Shown here in pieces: positions 52,131 through 63,400 of a stretch of DNA of 64,000 bases. The stretch is from Dromaius novaehollandiae (Eukaryota; Chordata; Aves; Casuariiformes; Dromaiidae). Below the pieces are notes generated by a model that was not told the DNA's origin, did not search any database, and worked only from the letters and a program-made list of their open reading frames with translations. The translations under genes were made by a program, and so were the position numbers. Each line of letters starts with the position of its first letter. The stretch's first letter is position 1. The stretch covers positions 43,127,835-43,191,834 of the forward strand of contig NC_088102.1 of assembly GCF_036370855.1 (NCBI RefSeq), written 5' to 3'.

Positions 52131-55100
52131 AGATGAGACAAAACACTAGAAGATACTCTGAAGGAAATTCCTGTTTTGTCAGGAAGATGGCTCGGCTGAT
52201 CCAGAATTGATTTCCCATCATGAGTTCTATAAGGATTTTCTCTAATTTTCTTTTCATGTACAAAGTAACATCAGGATTCAAGAAAAATTTCAGCCCTACA
52301 GGTGTGTGGATGTTTTTTTCTGTAAGATAGTGAAAGAAATGGAATTACTTTCTGAGTGCTGGAGGCTTCTGGTTTTACTGTGTTCTCTTATGAAGAAAGC
52401 GATGGATTTGTGCTGCACTGTTTAAAGATCCCATATTTTCGCTGTGACAGTTGAATATTGTTATATTGACTGTGTTTCTTCCCGATCCTTTTATCTTTCT
52501 TAATGGCAGGCTTAATTTATCACAATTTCCTCTCTTTCCATCTTACATTTCATTTCACTTAAATTGTTGCGTTTTGCTGATTAAGACAGAGAAATTGGGC
52601 AGTTAATAAGAGATGGTCTTTATTATTTGTTTAATGCTGAAATTCATGTCATATAAGAATTACATAAAGGGGAGATGAAAAAATACGATTTGGAGTTACT
52701 AGAAACATTTCTGGAGTTCCCAGATTTGAGGAAAGGTAAGATGCATAATCTGTTAGTGACTTTATGCAGTAGATTTTCATTTCAGTCAGACAGGCTGAAT
52801 GGACAAGTGAAGAAAATAATTGAGATATAAAGTAAGAGTTCAGGTTGAACTGGAGTATCAAAATCTTCTATACACATCTCTTGCATATGGATTCATCATA
52901 CTGTAAGCCTTCTTCTGCTCAGTAATAGCTATCTTTGCTATCAGAAAATAAATAAATGGGGAAATATTTCCATGGGAACTTATAAAAGAATTCCTTGCCT
53001 ATCACTGGATCTAGGCCCTCCTTTTCTATTTTGACTCTCAGTTAATTCAGCTGCAGTGGCTGTCTTCCCTTCCCCAGCTCAGTAAGAGGCATCTTCCTGT
53101 GGCTGGTGAACAGGATTGTTACCAGGTGTTTGGCTGAGCCCTTTTGGCTTTTTGCCAGCATTGAATAGGATGTTGCTGACAGTCTGCATAGTGAATAATG
53201 CAATTAGCAGACAAAGTTTCATGCGGCGCTCTTCATGACAAAGTAGTACCTATGTTTTAATATATCTTAATACTAGACCTGCAGACTTTATAGAGACTTA
53301 TTTCGACTGTACCAAAAACTTTTGAACCTTGTTCAACTCAGCCATCTCTAAGATTAACTGGATTTCTGTCATGCTAAAGCAATAAATTCATGTATCAAGT
53401 ACCTTTAGCTTCTATTCCTGGTAGTCTACCACTAGAAGTTGTGTTTCCCAATGAGAAAGAGGAGGAAAAACCCAGAGGTGTATATGTAAGTGAGCCAGTG
53501 GAGTTCAAGGTAGATATTTTGAGTAAATTTTATTAAGAGGAATGTCTGTAGCAGAACTTATGCCATGACTGTACTGTATGTTGTGGGTCCCATGATATTC
53601 AGGCTAATTTCAAAATATACAAGCAGCTTGGAGCATGTGAGTAGATGAGTGGGTGGAACAGACTTTAGGGAAGGCCCTGAGGGAAGGAAATACTGAAGCT
53701 GCAGCAGTGCTTAACAAAGATTGGGAGATACAGAAGTGAGCAACGCCTTTAAAACATAAGCTAGGAGGGGTAGACTCAAGTTGCCAAGAGATCATGTTCT
53801 CTTTCCACAGCAGAATTTTTTTTTAATTTGGCGAAATAGATTTGCTTGCAATATGTGATAGATTGTTTTTACATAACATGTTTTTTTTCCTGATAGTTCT
53901 GTGAAGTGATTCCTCCATTACTTTTTGTAGAGCAAGCCTTGACAAATTTTGAGTATCTAAGCATCAAACAAGAATTCACATTCTGTTCAATAACGGGAAG
54001 AAATTCTCGAAAATAACTTACTTAATAGACCAGTCTCAGTGTAATCCCTTACATACGGTACAGAATCAGTTTTTCAGACATTAAAGTCCTTACATACTTT
54101 AAACACAGACCTCTCCCAAAAGTATAGTGTTTGACAGCTAGCCTGTAGACATTCCAGGTGTAGCACCAGTACGGCATGTATCTGCTGCAGTTTGATAGCT
54201 GTTCTGATCTAAAGTTACCCTTTCCTTGGTACCCCATGAAAACTGAAGGCTGTCTTAGTACTATAAAAAGGTTGAAAGGATATAGCTTTCTCATGGTATG
54301 AAATATTTCATAGTATTTTGTTCACCATGTGATGCATGTTTTCAAAAACAGTAAAATGCAAATGGTTGTAGTAGTCTGCAAAAGCAGTGGTAAGTTTGAG
54401 AAAGCTGAACATATGTTTGAGGTTTCTGATTTTGTTTATTTCCAAATCCTTCTGTATGTTTTCATAATATCACTGTTCAAATTAGTTCTGTTGAGAATAT
54501 CTTATCTCTGATCAATGACATGTATGTACATTCTTTGTCTCAACCACAGTTCATGTGAGTTTCCTCAGGTAGGATTCCAGTCTCCTCTGATATGTCATGT
54601 TTTTATAAGGCCAGATTTATAATCCACACAACTGAGGTTTGAAAGCAACTCATTTTGTATCTTTCTGTGTTTGAACACTTTTTGAAAACAAGTAATATGT
54701 TTGTTCTGGTCAACTTGCTTATGATTCTAGAAAACAAAAGACTAGGGAGGATCTTGAATAATGGTTACTGCATGCTCATTTTGGGACTTACATATTTTTA
54801 CATGCACAAAATAAAATAAAAAAGAATGCTATTGTTGGTATGAATTGTTCCAAAGACAAATCAGGAGGTACTGAATATTTAATTGTCAGAAATATCACAA
54901 TGAATAATATTTTTTGTAAATTCGTTTTGCTTTGAATAACAAGAGTCTGATCCAGAAGAACATCTCAGTTTAAAACTAGCTGATCTTAGCATGCTGGATT
55001 TAATATTCACATTGATTCATGGGGAAAATTAAGTGGAAAATAATTCCTATGATCTTTGATATTTTCTGAGATTTTGGTCTTTTTTCCAGCACAACCAAAC

Positions 55101-55223
55101 TTTACCACATGACTCTTTCCAAGATTTGATCTGAATAAAAACACACAAATGTGTATGTATCAACATCATGATTATTATCAAGTATATCAGTTACTGATGA
55201 AGGACTTTTTTATAGATATATGA

Positions 55224-55245
55224 CTCAGGATATCTCTATCCTGAG
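55224..55245. repeat. Perfect 9-bp inverted repeat with 4-base loop
   Basis: CTCAGGATA, then a TCTC loop, then TATCCTGAG. It is a short perfect hairpin in intron 1, about 0.8 kb upstream of exon 2, with no assigned function. Confidence 0.6.
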
Positions 55246-56067
55246 ATAGGTGCAGTGTAGGAGGATTAATAATAAAGGTATTGAAGAGACTACATATTAC
55301 TAGATATCACATGCAAGAAAGTTACCTGGTTCCTTTCAAGATCCCAGCCTTCATGCCAGTAAGGCAGAAATCTGTTCTCTGAGTGTGTGGAGTGGTGCAA
55401 AGGTTTTATTAATGTTCATTTTGGATGGGGCATTCAGATGTCCATGTGTGGTGAAGATGACAGCAAGTTATGCAGGTCTTCCCAAAAACTGTTTATAAAT
55501 CCGTGTCCTGCATTCTACAGATAACATGCATTTTACAGTTGAACTCTTCTTGTAATGCTTTAGAGCAGTCAGTCTTAGGATGTGAACCCCAAAGAGCATT
55601 TATTTGTGACTTTGGAAGAAGTAGTCAGTTAGACCATCCCCCTTCTTTGCATGCAGCAAGCTCCAAAGTTGCATATTTCTCCCTTACATGCACATATTTC
55701 TAGAATAAAAGGTGTGGTGTTGACAGGCAGCTATGTGCCTACAGTTTAGAGGTACCATTGCTACAGCATCATATAACTGTAATATACAGAGTCTCTTTAG
55801 GGGTTATATGATGACAAAAATGGGAGTGAATAAAGCACGGTAAAGAAAACATTAGTCAGTAAAATATTTTGTTGTATTCATCAGTTTCTGGGAATTAGTA
55901 GGGCTATTTTGAAACATCCTTGGGAGAATGCTATGTTGGTACTCTGTAATGAGGCAGGTACAATGTAACATGGGCTTTGATAAATAAATGTTGATGTTTA
56001 ACAATATAGGAGCAGAGTTTTCTACAGAAACGTTAAGCTCTTCCCTGTGGTTTTTGTTTTGTTATAG

Positions 56068-56178
56068 TTGTTTCCTGCTCTGGATCACATGAGGAAAACT
56101 CTTCTTCACCAGATCCACTTAATGAGCTCTCTCCGATAAGAAATGGGATGGTGTCATCAGATCAGCCATCTAGGACAG
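56068..56178 (+). CDS. LTK: LTK/ALK-family receptor tyrosine kinase, exon 2 (linker)
   Basis: The exon is 111 bases, phase 1 to phase 1, with acceptor TTGTTATAG and donor ACAG|GTACCA. It completes the signal peptide (Val-Val-Ser-Cys-Ser-Gly) and then encodes a hydrophilic Ser/Pro-rich linker, residues 21-51, beginning SHEENSSSPDPLNELSP. Asn25-Ser-Ser is an N-glycosylation sequon. The mix of a Cys-Ser leader end and Ser/Pro-rich linker resembles the second exon of mammalian LTK. In mammals that segment leads directly to the glycine-rich region; here it leads into a MAM domain. The exon is short and low in complexity, so the reading-frame fit with exons 1 and 3 is the main evidence. Confidence 0.65.
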
Positions 56179-57191
56179 GTACCACCAGTCCTCTTCCTTA
56201 AATCGTCCTTATTTCTACTTCAGAGTCTAGGAGGAGCAGAGATGCTGGTAGTCACAAGCACCCTTAACGAGGAAGCCACGCCCCTGGGTTTCTGACTGGA
56301 GATGGAGCGAAGGCTCAGAAAAGCTGGTGTAACCTTAAGGGAATGCCTCACTTTCTTATTTAAGAAAAAAAAAGAAAAAGAAAAGAAACACTTCTCCATC
56401 AGCACAGTGAAAACAAGCAGATTTGGGTATGGGGAGTTCTTGAAGCAAAAGCTAATTAATGGGGCTGCTTTCCAGCAAATACAAAATAAGCTACTGAAGT
56501 TATTTTCAAATGGAATTTTCTTTTTCTAGGCATTATAAAAGCCCAATGAGCTGGACAAACTCCTTGCCAGATAAGAAGGATCTTACTGTGGTGCCAGGAT
56601 AGATTGAACAAATGCCAAACTTTATAAAGGCCTAAGATAAATGAGCTGGTTGCCATCCATCATTTTGGTGTGGAAACTTGGAACATGAAGCGACTCCTGG
56701 CATTTAGTGAAGGAAGTGGCTGTGCACGCTAGAAAAGGCATAGCCTTTCACCACAAGAGGTGGCAAGCTGAGCTGGCCTTGCCGGGCAGAAATTCCTCAT
56801 AGTACTATCTTGCAGATGGCATCCAGTTCTTGAAAATGTGACCTTCCTTTCTGACATGTCCTGCAAATGTTTCTGAGATCTCTTCAAATCTGAGCTTCTT
56901 CAGAGCATTTTTGTAACATTTGGAGGTAACTCCTTTGTTGATTGGAGTAGTAGAGGGATTTTTCCTTCTATTTTACATTTTTCTTTTCACTTCTGTCACA
57001 TTTTGCCTTTCGGGGACCTGCCATTGAAGTTCCTCGGGTTCACTGGTGAAGCAAAACTGGATATGAAGCATCTGTTAGTTAGGTGTACACAATAGTATTA
57101 GAGCTTGCAACTTTCAGCATTCTCTTATATCGTGACCACGTGAGTTTACTCTGTTCTTTTCCATGATTTGCACTAAACAGCAGCTTCTTGT

Positions 57192-57232
57192 CGATGGATC
57201 TTTCCTTTGCAACACAATGCAAATGATCCATT
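57192..57232. repeat. Imperfect palindrome with paired TTTGCA/TGCAAA and TGGATC/GATCCA arms
   Basis: The left arm TGGATC (57195-57200) and TTTGCA (57206-57211) pair with TGCAAA (57218-57223) and GATCCA (57225-57230), giving nested inverted repeats around a six-base centre. It may be a hairpin or a paired POU-type half-site arrangement; no function is assigned. Confidence 0.5.
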
Positions 57233-58939
57233 GCCAGAAAGCTCAGAGGCTTTTTTTTTTCTCACCAGATGTCAACAGCTTCCCTGCTGTATTTTATACT
57301 CTTCTTTCAGGCATTCAGACCCTCTAAGGCCTTAGGTTGCAGCAGGGTGGCTTTATACAGCCTGGAGAGTATAGGAATTAGGTGCTTTTGAAGGAGAACA
57401 CTCTGTCCACTTATCTGAGCTGAGTAACAAAGCAGTACAGTGTGTAGTGCTTTGTTGTGTGAGGCACATTCCAAGGATTAAGTCTGCATTGCTATATTTT
57501 TTTCTACTGCAAGTGGAGGTGTCAGTACGACTTATGAAATAACTTTGTCATAAATATTGGTTTCAAGTAAACCTCTATTTAAAAAAGGAAAGGAATTTTT
57601 TCTTTCCCAAGCTCTCACTTTGCTTTCTTATACTGTCATGAGAGTAGTTCCTTTCTGAGTTTTATGACCAACTAGATTTTACCTGATATAAATATTATTA
57701 CTATTGACAGTAAGTCTGTGGGTACTGAGTTAACCTGTCAAACTTTAAAGAATTTGAAACAGCACAACAGGCCTATTTTAGGTCTCTGCTTTTCTGCTTT
57801 GTCTCATATCGCCATGGAGTTTTTGATCTACTATTGAGAACCCTAGAGCTGCTTTACTGGATCATCAAACCATAGCCTGAGGCTGTGCATGGACATCTTT
57901 CCCTAGATCCAGCTGAGCCGAGGGAATTGCTCTTGTCCTCCTTCCTATGCCCTGCTGGAAACTGCCATTGTGCACCCCCACCCCCAATTTGCCAGTGCAG
58001 CTGCTTGTGGTTTCTGTTTAAAAATGATGGGCTGAGCCCATTTGCTACCCTGTGTCAGTCTGATGAGAGGGTCTGGGAAAACTATTGAGGTGATGGCTCA
58101 GCTGGTAGGGTGAAAGAGGCAATAACCTCCAGCGATGAGCAGGTGATGCTGTACAGCTGCAACTGGAAGAGGATGTGTGTTCGGGCCAGAGTCACAGCCT
58201 GTCCCAAGCCCCAGTGATATGCAACCCCACAACGTCCTGTGTTTCTCTTACCTCTGCACACTGAGTGATGTTTTTTAAAAATGTAGTTACAATTAACTTC
58301 AAAAATTGGGAAAACTTATCCACAACACTGAAAAGGCATGTTTTTCTGCTTGACTAAAAGGGAACTTCCATTACAGTTTTCACCAGAAGCTTGGTTGAAG
58401 TATGGCCAATCTCCTGGAGGTTTTTATGTTTTGAATTCTGCCCTACCTGTGTTGCCTGTGTGGCTACCTGTCCTTGTTATATCACTGACCTTAACTCTAT
58501 TCCTTAGACCTGTTCTCTACCAAAGGGAAAATATTGTGTCATTCAAGTTTGCAAGGTCTGAATACCCTCTGAATGTCAGGATCGCAGCTATGAATGTTTA
58601 GTCTCTTACTATTTCTGCCTATGGCCTGGGGGTCCTCCAGTTATTACTGCGATATTATTATTACTACTGAAAATAAATATCACACAAGTTAATATCAGCC
58701 TACCATATGTATTCAGCCCTATTCTGTGTGGGAGAGCTTTGTGCAGCTAATATTCCTTCAGGGAGCTTATATTAGATTGATGAGAGAACAGTGAATCACT
58801 TTCTGTCTGGTTCATAATATGCTGATTATAAAAAAAAATTTTGCCCAGGATGATCTAGTGTTCTCTGTGCTGCGAATGGACTCCGCAGTTTGATAGGAGG
58901 GCGTTCTTTTCTGTTCTGCTGGAGGAGACCAAAACTGTT

Positions 58940-58964
58940 TAAAAAAATAAAAATAAATAAATAA
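58940..58964. repeat. (AAAT)n-rich run
   Basis: A-rich simple sequence with several AAAT units in intron 2. Confidence 0.7.
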
Positions 58965-59131
58965 AGCTTGCCTTGCTCAGTTGTTCTGCTTGAGACCCTT
59001 TTGAGCTCTTCCTATTGGTAAGAGAGGGTTAACCTCAGAGTTTCCCTTTTTCCTCTCTGCCAAAATGCTAAATCCATACAGTTTCGATACCATTGCTGCA
59101 CTGGGAGTTATTCAGGATTTTGTGTACATGT

Positions 59132-59208
59132 GGGCCAGATCTTCCACTGATAAAATTCACGTAGCACTGGTAGGAGGATGCTGATTTACACCTGCTAAGA
59201 TTTTGCAG
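59132..59208. repeat. Palindromic sauropsid repeat relic (MITE-like)
   Basis: The left part 'gggccagatcttccactgat' and right part 'gctgatttacacctgctaag' followed by 'attttgc' correspond to the two arms of a common ancient sauropsid palindrome, 'gggccagatcctcagctggt' and 'gatttacaccagctgaggat'. The arms are decayed. The family is known to me only by sequence habit and is not named here. Confidence 0.4.
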
Positions 59209-59420
59209 GGTTATTTTTCCTTCTGAATGTTCCTTCACCAGCCTGAGTGAGAGTCTCTGTTATTGCACGAGACAAACTTTCTTTTTTCCTTTCAGCTCTT
59301 CCATTTTTTTGAAGAGTTGGCCCCATGCACTGTAAATCTGCTCATTCATGTCCCAGTCTGACCCCCATCTTTGAACTGGGGAAGGCTGCACCCAATGAAA
59401 CCTTTGGTTTCTCGTAACAG

Positions 59421-59576
59421 AAACCTCATGCATCATCGGCTCAAGCTGCTCCTGGGTGATGTCTACAGATGATTTTGGAAAACCGGACTGGGTGTTATCT
59501 TCAGTTGGTGTCCTGGTGTCTCAGGAGAGGCAGCAGTTGCTTCTGGAGAACAGCTCCTCTAGCGGAGACGTTGAAG
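59421..59576 (+). CDS. LTK: LTK/ALK-family receptor tyrosine kinase, exon 3 (start of MAM domain)
   Basis: The exon is 156 bases, phase 1 to phase 1, with acceptor CTCGTAACAG and donor GAAG|GTAGGC. It encodes residues 52-103 and opens an extracellular MAM domain. Cys55-x5-Cys61 matches the spacing of the first cysteine pair in the first MAM domain of ALK. A Trp/Asp segment (Ser-Trp-Val-Met, Pro-Asp-Trp-Val-Leu-Ser) follows, then a Ser-rich loop with the sequon Asn95-Ser-Ser. Two further AG sites inside the exon (before 59469 and before 59505) are also in phase and could give shorter forms, but only the longest start keeps both cysteines. The downstream exon continues the same domain. Confidence 0.7.
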
Positions 59577-60227
59577 GTAGGCAGAATTATGGCTCCCTCC
59601 CTGGAAAGGACATTTGCTTTCCCCAGCACCTGTAATAGCCCTGGGGGGGTGGCAATGGGTGTCGGTTGTCTGTCAGTGACAATACTGCCATATGCCGGTT
59701 CTGGTACGTGACCTGTCGGTGCAGTGTCTGTGCCCAAGAGAATCAGTCACTAAGAACCATTTAATGCATATGTTCTGTGTGGGTACTACCTGGGTTGTGC
59801 GTGTATGTACCACACATACAGCCAGACCCTTTATATACTTCTTTTGTATCTACTTTAGCATAAGCTACTTTTGCCTGCAGAGACTGGATATTTCTTAGGA
59901 AACTCGATCCTTTACAAGAGAGGGCTGGAGCTTCATGTTTGATGTCTGATTTGCAGTCTTTGGCTTTTGTTTTGCTGGATGTGCCTTCACTCTGCTTTGT
60001 TTTGTTTTTTCTCTCTTTATTCCTTCTATCACTCATCATGTCTTAATTCCTTTTTACTTTATTCTCTTTTCTCTTCTTTCTCTTATTTTTACTTTTTTGT
60101 GCATGTACCTCTCATTTCTTCTCATGATTTCTTTCCTCAACCCAATCCTATCCATTTTCTTCTTATAATCTCTCTTCCATCCTCTCTCTCTCTCTCTGTT
60201 TTTTTTTTTTTCCTCTCTCTCTCACAG
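59577..60227 (+). other. LTK: Intron 3 of the LTK-like gene (651 bp)
   Basis: The intron runs from GTAGGC to CTCTCTCACAG. Its last 240 bases are strongly pyrimidine-rich, ending in a (TC)n and T12 tract directly before exon 4, a very strong polypyrimidine acceptor. Confidence 0.7.
59985..60226 (+). repeat. Pyrimidine-rich block before exon 4
   Basis: About 240 bases dominated by T and C, with (TC)n at about 60182-60197 and T12 at about 60199-60211, terminate at the CACAG of exon 4. Part of it is the polypyrimidine tract of that acceptor. The length is well beyond what splicing needs and resembles a decayed CT/T microsatellite. Confidence 0.75.
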
Positions 60228-60450
60228 GGGACATTTTCCTCCTGAACATCAGTAGGCTCCCAGACAGATGCGAGTTCAGCCTGCATAGCCCTGTCCTGCC
60301 TGGGAGCTTGGACTCTTGCTTGCTGGAACTGGCCATATATTCACAGGATGCTGTTCCTCTCCTCCAGAGGTTCACAGTTGAAATCAGACATGTGGAGACA
60401 AACAGAAATATAATAATTCCTCTGAGAGTTGGCCGTGAGGAGGATGCCGG
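60228..60450 (+). CDS. LTK: LTK/ALK-family receptor tyrosine kinase, exon 4 (MAM domain continued)
   Basis: The exon is 223 bases, phase 1 to phase 2, with acceptor CTCTCACAG and donor CCGG|GTAAGA. It encodes residues 104-177 and continues the MAM fold. GDIFLLNIS aligns with the Gly-Ser-Phe-Leu-Leu-Leu-Asn-Thr-Ser strand of ALK and includes the sequon Asn110-Ile-Ser. A Ser-Pro segment and Asp-Ser-Cys134-Leu-Leu-Glu-Leu-Ala-Ile follow, matching the ALK position of His-Cys-Thr-Leu-Ala-Val. It ends in a strand rich in Ile (Asn-Arg-Asn-Ile-Ile-Ile-Pro-Leu) just before the expected tryptophan of the next exon. That next exon, the rest of the MAM domain, the glycine-rich region, transmembrane segment and kinase domain are outside the window. 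Confidence 0.75.
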
Positions 60451-63400
60451 GTAAGACAATCAATTTGCAGCTGTTTAGTTGGAACTGCAGGGTAGGGTGG
60501 AGTCCCTTCAGGCCACTGTTTATCCATATCTTCTCCGTTCTTGAGATCATTGCTTCAATTACACCAGAAAAAGAAGGTAGGACTGTCAGAACCAAAATAT
60601 GCAGCTCCCTAACAGGAGGTCTATAGCAGACTTGGGGTTTGTGTATCCCCTTCACAAAGAACACACTTGATTAGGAGCCATTCTTCTTCCCTCAGATTAG
60701 ACAGGGTCAAGAGCGATTGACTTTCTCACTGATGCGAGGATTATAGGTCTAAAATGCACTCAGGCCAAAGACTGCCTTGGCAAATGACTGATTGCTCTAA
60801 GTATTCAATGGGTACTGTCAGATTACAAGGGTCCCATTTCTCATTTTGAGGTAGGGTTAATTTTACCTCTTGTGAATCTCTTCCTCCTAATGTCTACAAA
60901 GTTCAGGAACATTCACTTTTGGTTCATTTGCAGAGTTCAGGGAGGGGACGAACAGAGGCTAGAGGCAGGAAGAAGGAAAGACAAAAAACAAAACCGCAGC
61001 AACCCTAGATCTGTCCTGCGTTTTCTTCTCTCTGATCACCCCTATGTTTCACTTTCTCATTTCTGCATGTAGCAGAAGGCAGTGAGGAGGGAAACAGCAA
61101 AGGAAATGACTTACAACAGAAAAAGAAGGAGAAAAATCCACATGGCACCTTCTTTTCTTTTGCCATTTTCTGTGTGCTTGTTTTTCCTTTGCAGCAATCT
61201 GCCTTGCAGGAACCTGTGTCAGGCACACAACAGGGCTTTTTGTTTCCATCACCTGACTGATTCCCATGGAGAATTTAAGCAACAGATCCCAGTTCTTGTT
61301 TTCTTTGAATTCCTTGGCACTCCTCAGGCTGCCATGGAGATGTGTAGCCAAGACTCGTCAGCCAAAGACAGCAGAGTTTGACTACAACAACTTACTTATT
61401 TCCTTTCAGATCCCTCTCTCTCCTGCTTTTAGCTGTTGCTCACTTCCTTCCTGGCTACTCTTTCTCCCTTCTTCTTGCCAATTTCATAAGGAATCTTGAT
61501 CCCTTTTCTGGGGTCAATTTCCAATATCCTTCTCATACCTATAACCTTGCTGCTTTTAGTATTTGACCAGCCTCTGCTGGCATAAGCAGCTAAAGTCACA
61601 GCTCCGATACCATGTATTGTCTTGTATAATACCCTTCTGATGTACCTACCTGCCCAGAACAGGCAGCACCGTCACTGCAGTGTCTCTACAATGAATCATA
61701 GATGTTGTTTAGTGGCTTATTTGAGCACTGTAAAACAGTTCTACATGAAATTAAGATCATCATCTCTCTTTAAACATGGTGGCATTTACGTATATTAGAA
61801 TGGATTTAGCTCCACTGGAAGTCAGCATAGACATTGGTATTACTTTTTCTTAGTGAGCAAAATGAAGCACTGATAAGCCCAGAGGCTTTAGTTTTAAGGA
61901 CTTAAAGATGGAAGGTGACCGTGTCCTGTTTTAAATCAAGATAGAAAGGAGAGGCAGGAATAAAGACAGAATAGAGTTAGGAACTCCTACAGGTCAAATA
62001 GTCTTCCCCCCCACACACACACTCTTTTACAGGAAAGGTTTTTTAAAATCGCTGCACAATTCCAGGAAAATCTGAGTGCGTGGGCAGAACAAAATTTATG
62101 TTTTCACAGTGATTGAGCTGATTCCTACTAGGCAGATGATCGAAGATGAACATTCTCCCCTGATTAAGATTTTAACAATTCTGGTTGCCAAGAACAGAGA
62201 CTATTGTGAAGCATTCCAGCTTTCCAAGTGGCTTTCCAGATGGAGTGGGAGTTCTACAAGCTTTTGTGTGTTAACCAAAGTGCTGCAAAATTAGGATTGA
62301 AACAAGGAGGACAACAAGCAAATGAACTTGAGATGGATGCCTATGTGTAGTACATAGTTTAATCTCTGATGATCACTGTGAAGGGATTGTCTTGAGGTCA
62401 GAGTAGATACTTGGGTACAGAGAAAAGCTTAAGTGTCACTTTTTCAGATAATTGGGCACTCTAGAAAATCCTGCTTCAGTCCCTTCTGCCACCCCTTAAT
62501 CCCAAACTCAAGCTATATTTCATCGTAAAATCCAGCTGCACCAGACCACTTCAGTGAACTCTCCTCTTTCTGGTCCTAGAGATCTTCTCCTGATCTTGTT
62601 TCATCCTTCAGGATCCATCAACCACACAGTTTCCAAAAGCTTAGATGTGTGTCATGAGAGAAAGCTACTCTCTTGTCTACATCACAGCTAGGATTTATCA
62701 TCAAATCTGTGGTATTGAAGCTGCCACTCATTTTCTCATGCATGCACTTTAGACACACACAAAGACAGAAATAGCTGAACCTCCAGGCACTGAGTCCTCC
62801 AGACAAGTAGGGCAAGCACATACTATTTTATTGTTATTATATACCCCCCCCAGTGTGAATACTCGGAGTTACTACCATTAGAGAGAGAACTGCTGAGGGA
62901 GTGAGATGTTCGGAATTCTGTATATTTACAAATATATATAAAATTATGTTTCCCATGATCTCAGAGGGATCAAACATCAACAGCCTGTAGCTTTGCTAGA
63001 AAGTTCAACCCCTTTTCATCTGGTGCTTGGCTCAGAAAGCTATCTTCAGTTTTTCAGGGTTACACTTATGATGCTTGTTCAGGCTATGTCTGTTGTCTCT
63101 GACTATTTTGCTTATCCCACCTTTTTCCCTCTTTAACACACAGAACCAAAAGCAGTCACAGCTCAAAATTCTTCCAAGTCCTGTGTGCTTTGATTCTCAG
63201 TGGTTTCATATACTTGTGTTTGTTGTTGGCCACAGTTATTTTAGGAAGGAGTTTTGTCCTTACAACTGTAAATGCACACACTCCAATGAAAATGAAAAAG
63301 CATCACTTGGGGCAGAGATAATCTTTGCCCCTTCAGTGGCAAAGGGGTGCTCAATAAGCCAGGTTTATTGTGCTCAGTTTTCCTTCTGAAATATAAGACA

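Larger units (their letters stand above)
56179..59420 (+). other. LTK: Intron 2 of the LTK-like gene (3.2 kb)
   Basis: The intron runs from GTACCA to CTCGTAACAG. No additional frame-compatible exon was recognised within it. It holds a 40-bp imperfect palindrome at 57192-57232, an AAAT-rich run near 58.95 kb and a palindromic repeat relic at 59132-59208. A weak match to an old SINE-type repeat lies near 58.7-58.8 kb ('cagggagcttatattagatt'). Confidence 0.65.

Noticed and set aside
57885..58088. 67-codon + frame in intron 2 with several cysteines, tested as an extra MAM exon
   Set aside because: Cysteine spacing does not fit, and inclusion would not bridge exons 2 and 3 in phase with good borders.
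60938..61020. AG after a T-rich tract (TTTGCAG) tested as exon 5 acceptor
   Set aside because: The translation is Gly/Arg-rich with no MAM features and no donor in frame.
62076..62294. 72-codon + frame in intron 4, containing Trp-Leu-Ser-Arg-Trp, tested as the next MAM exon
   Set aside because: No match to the expected end of the MAM domain, and no suitable donor or phase 2 acceptor.
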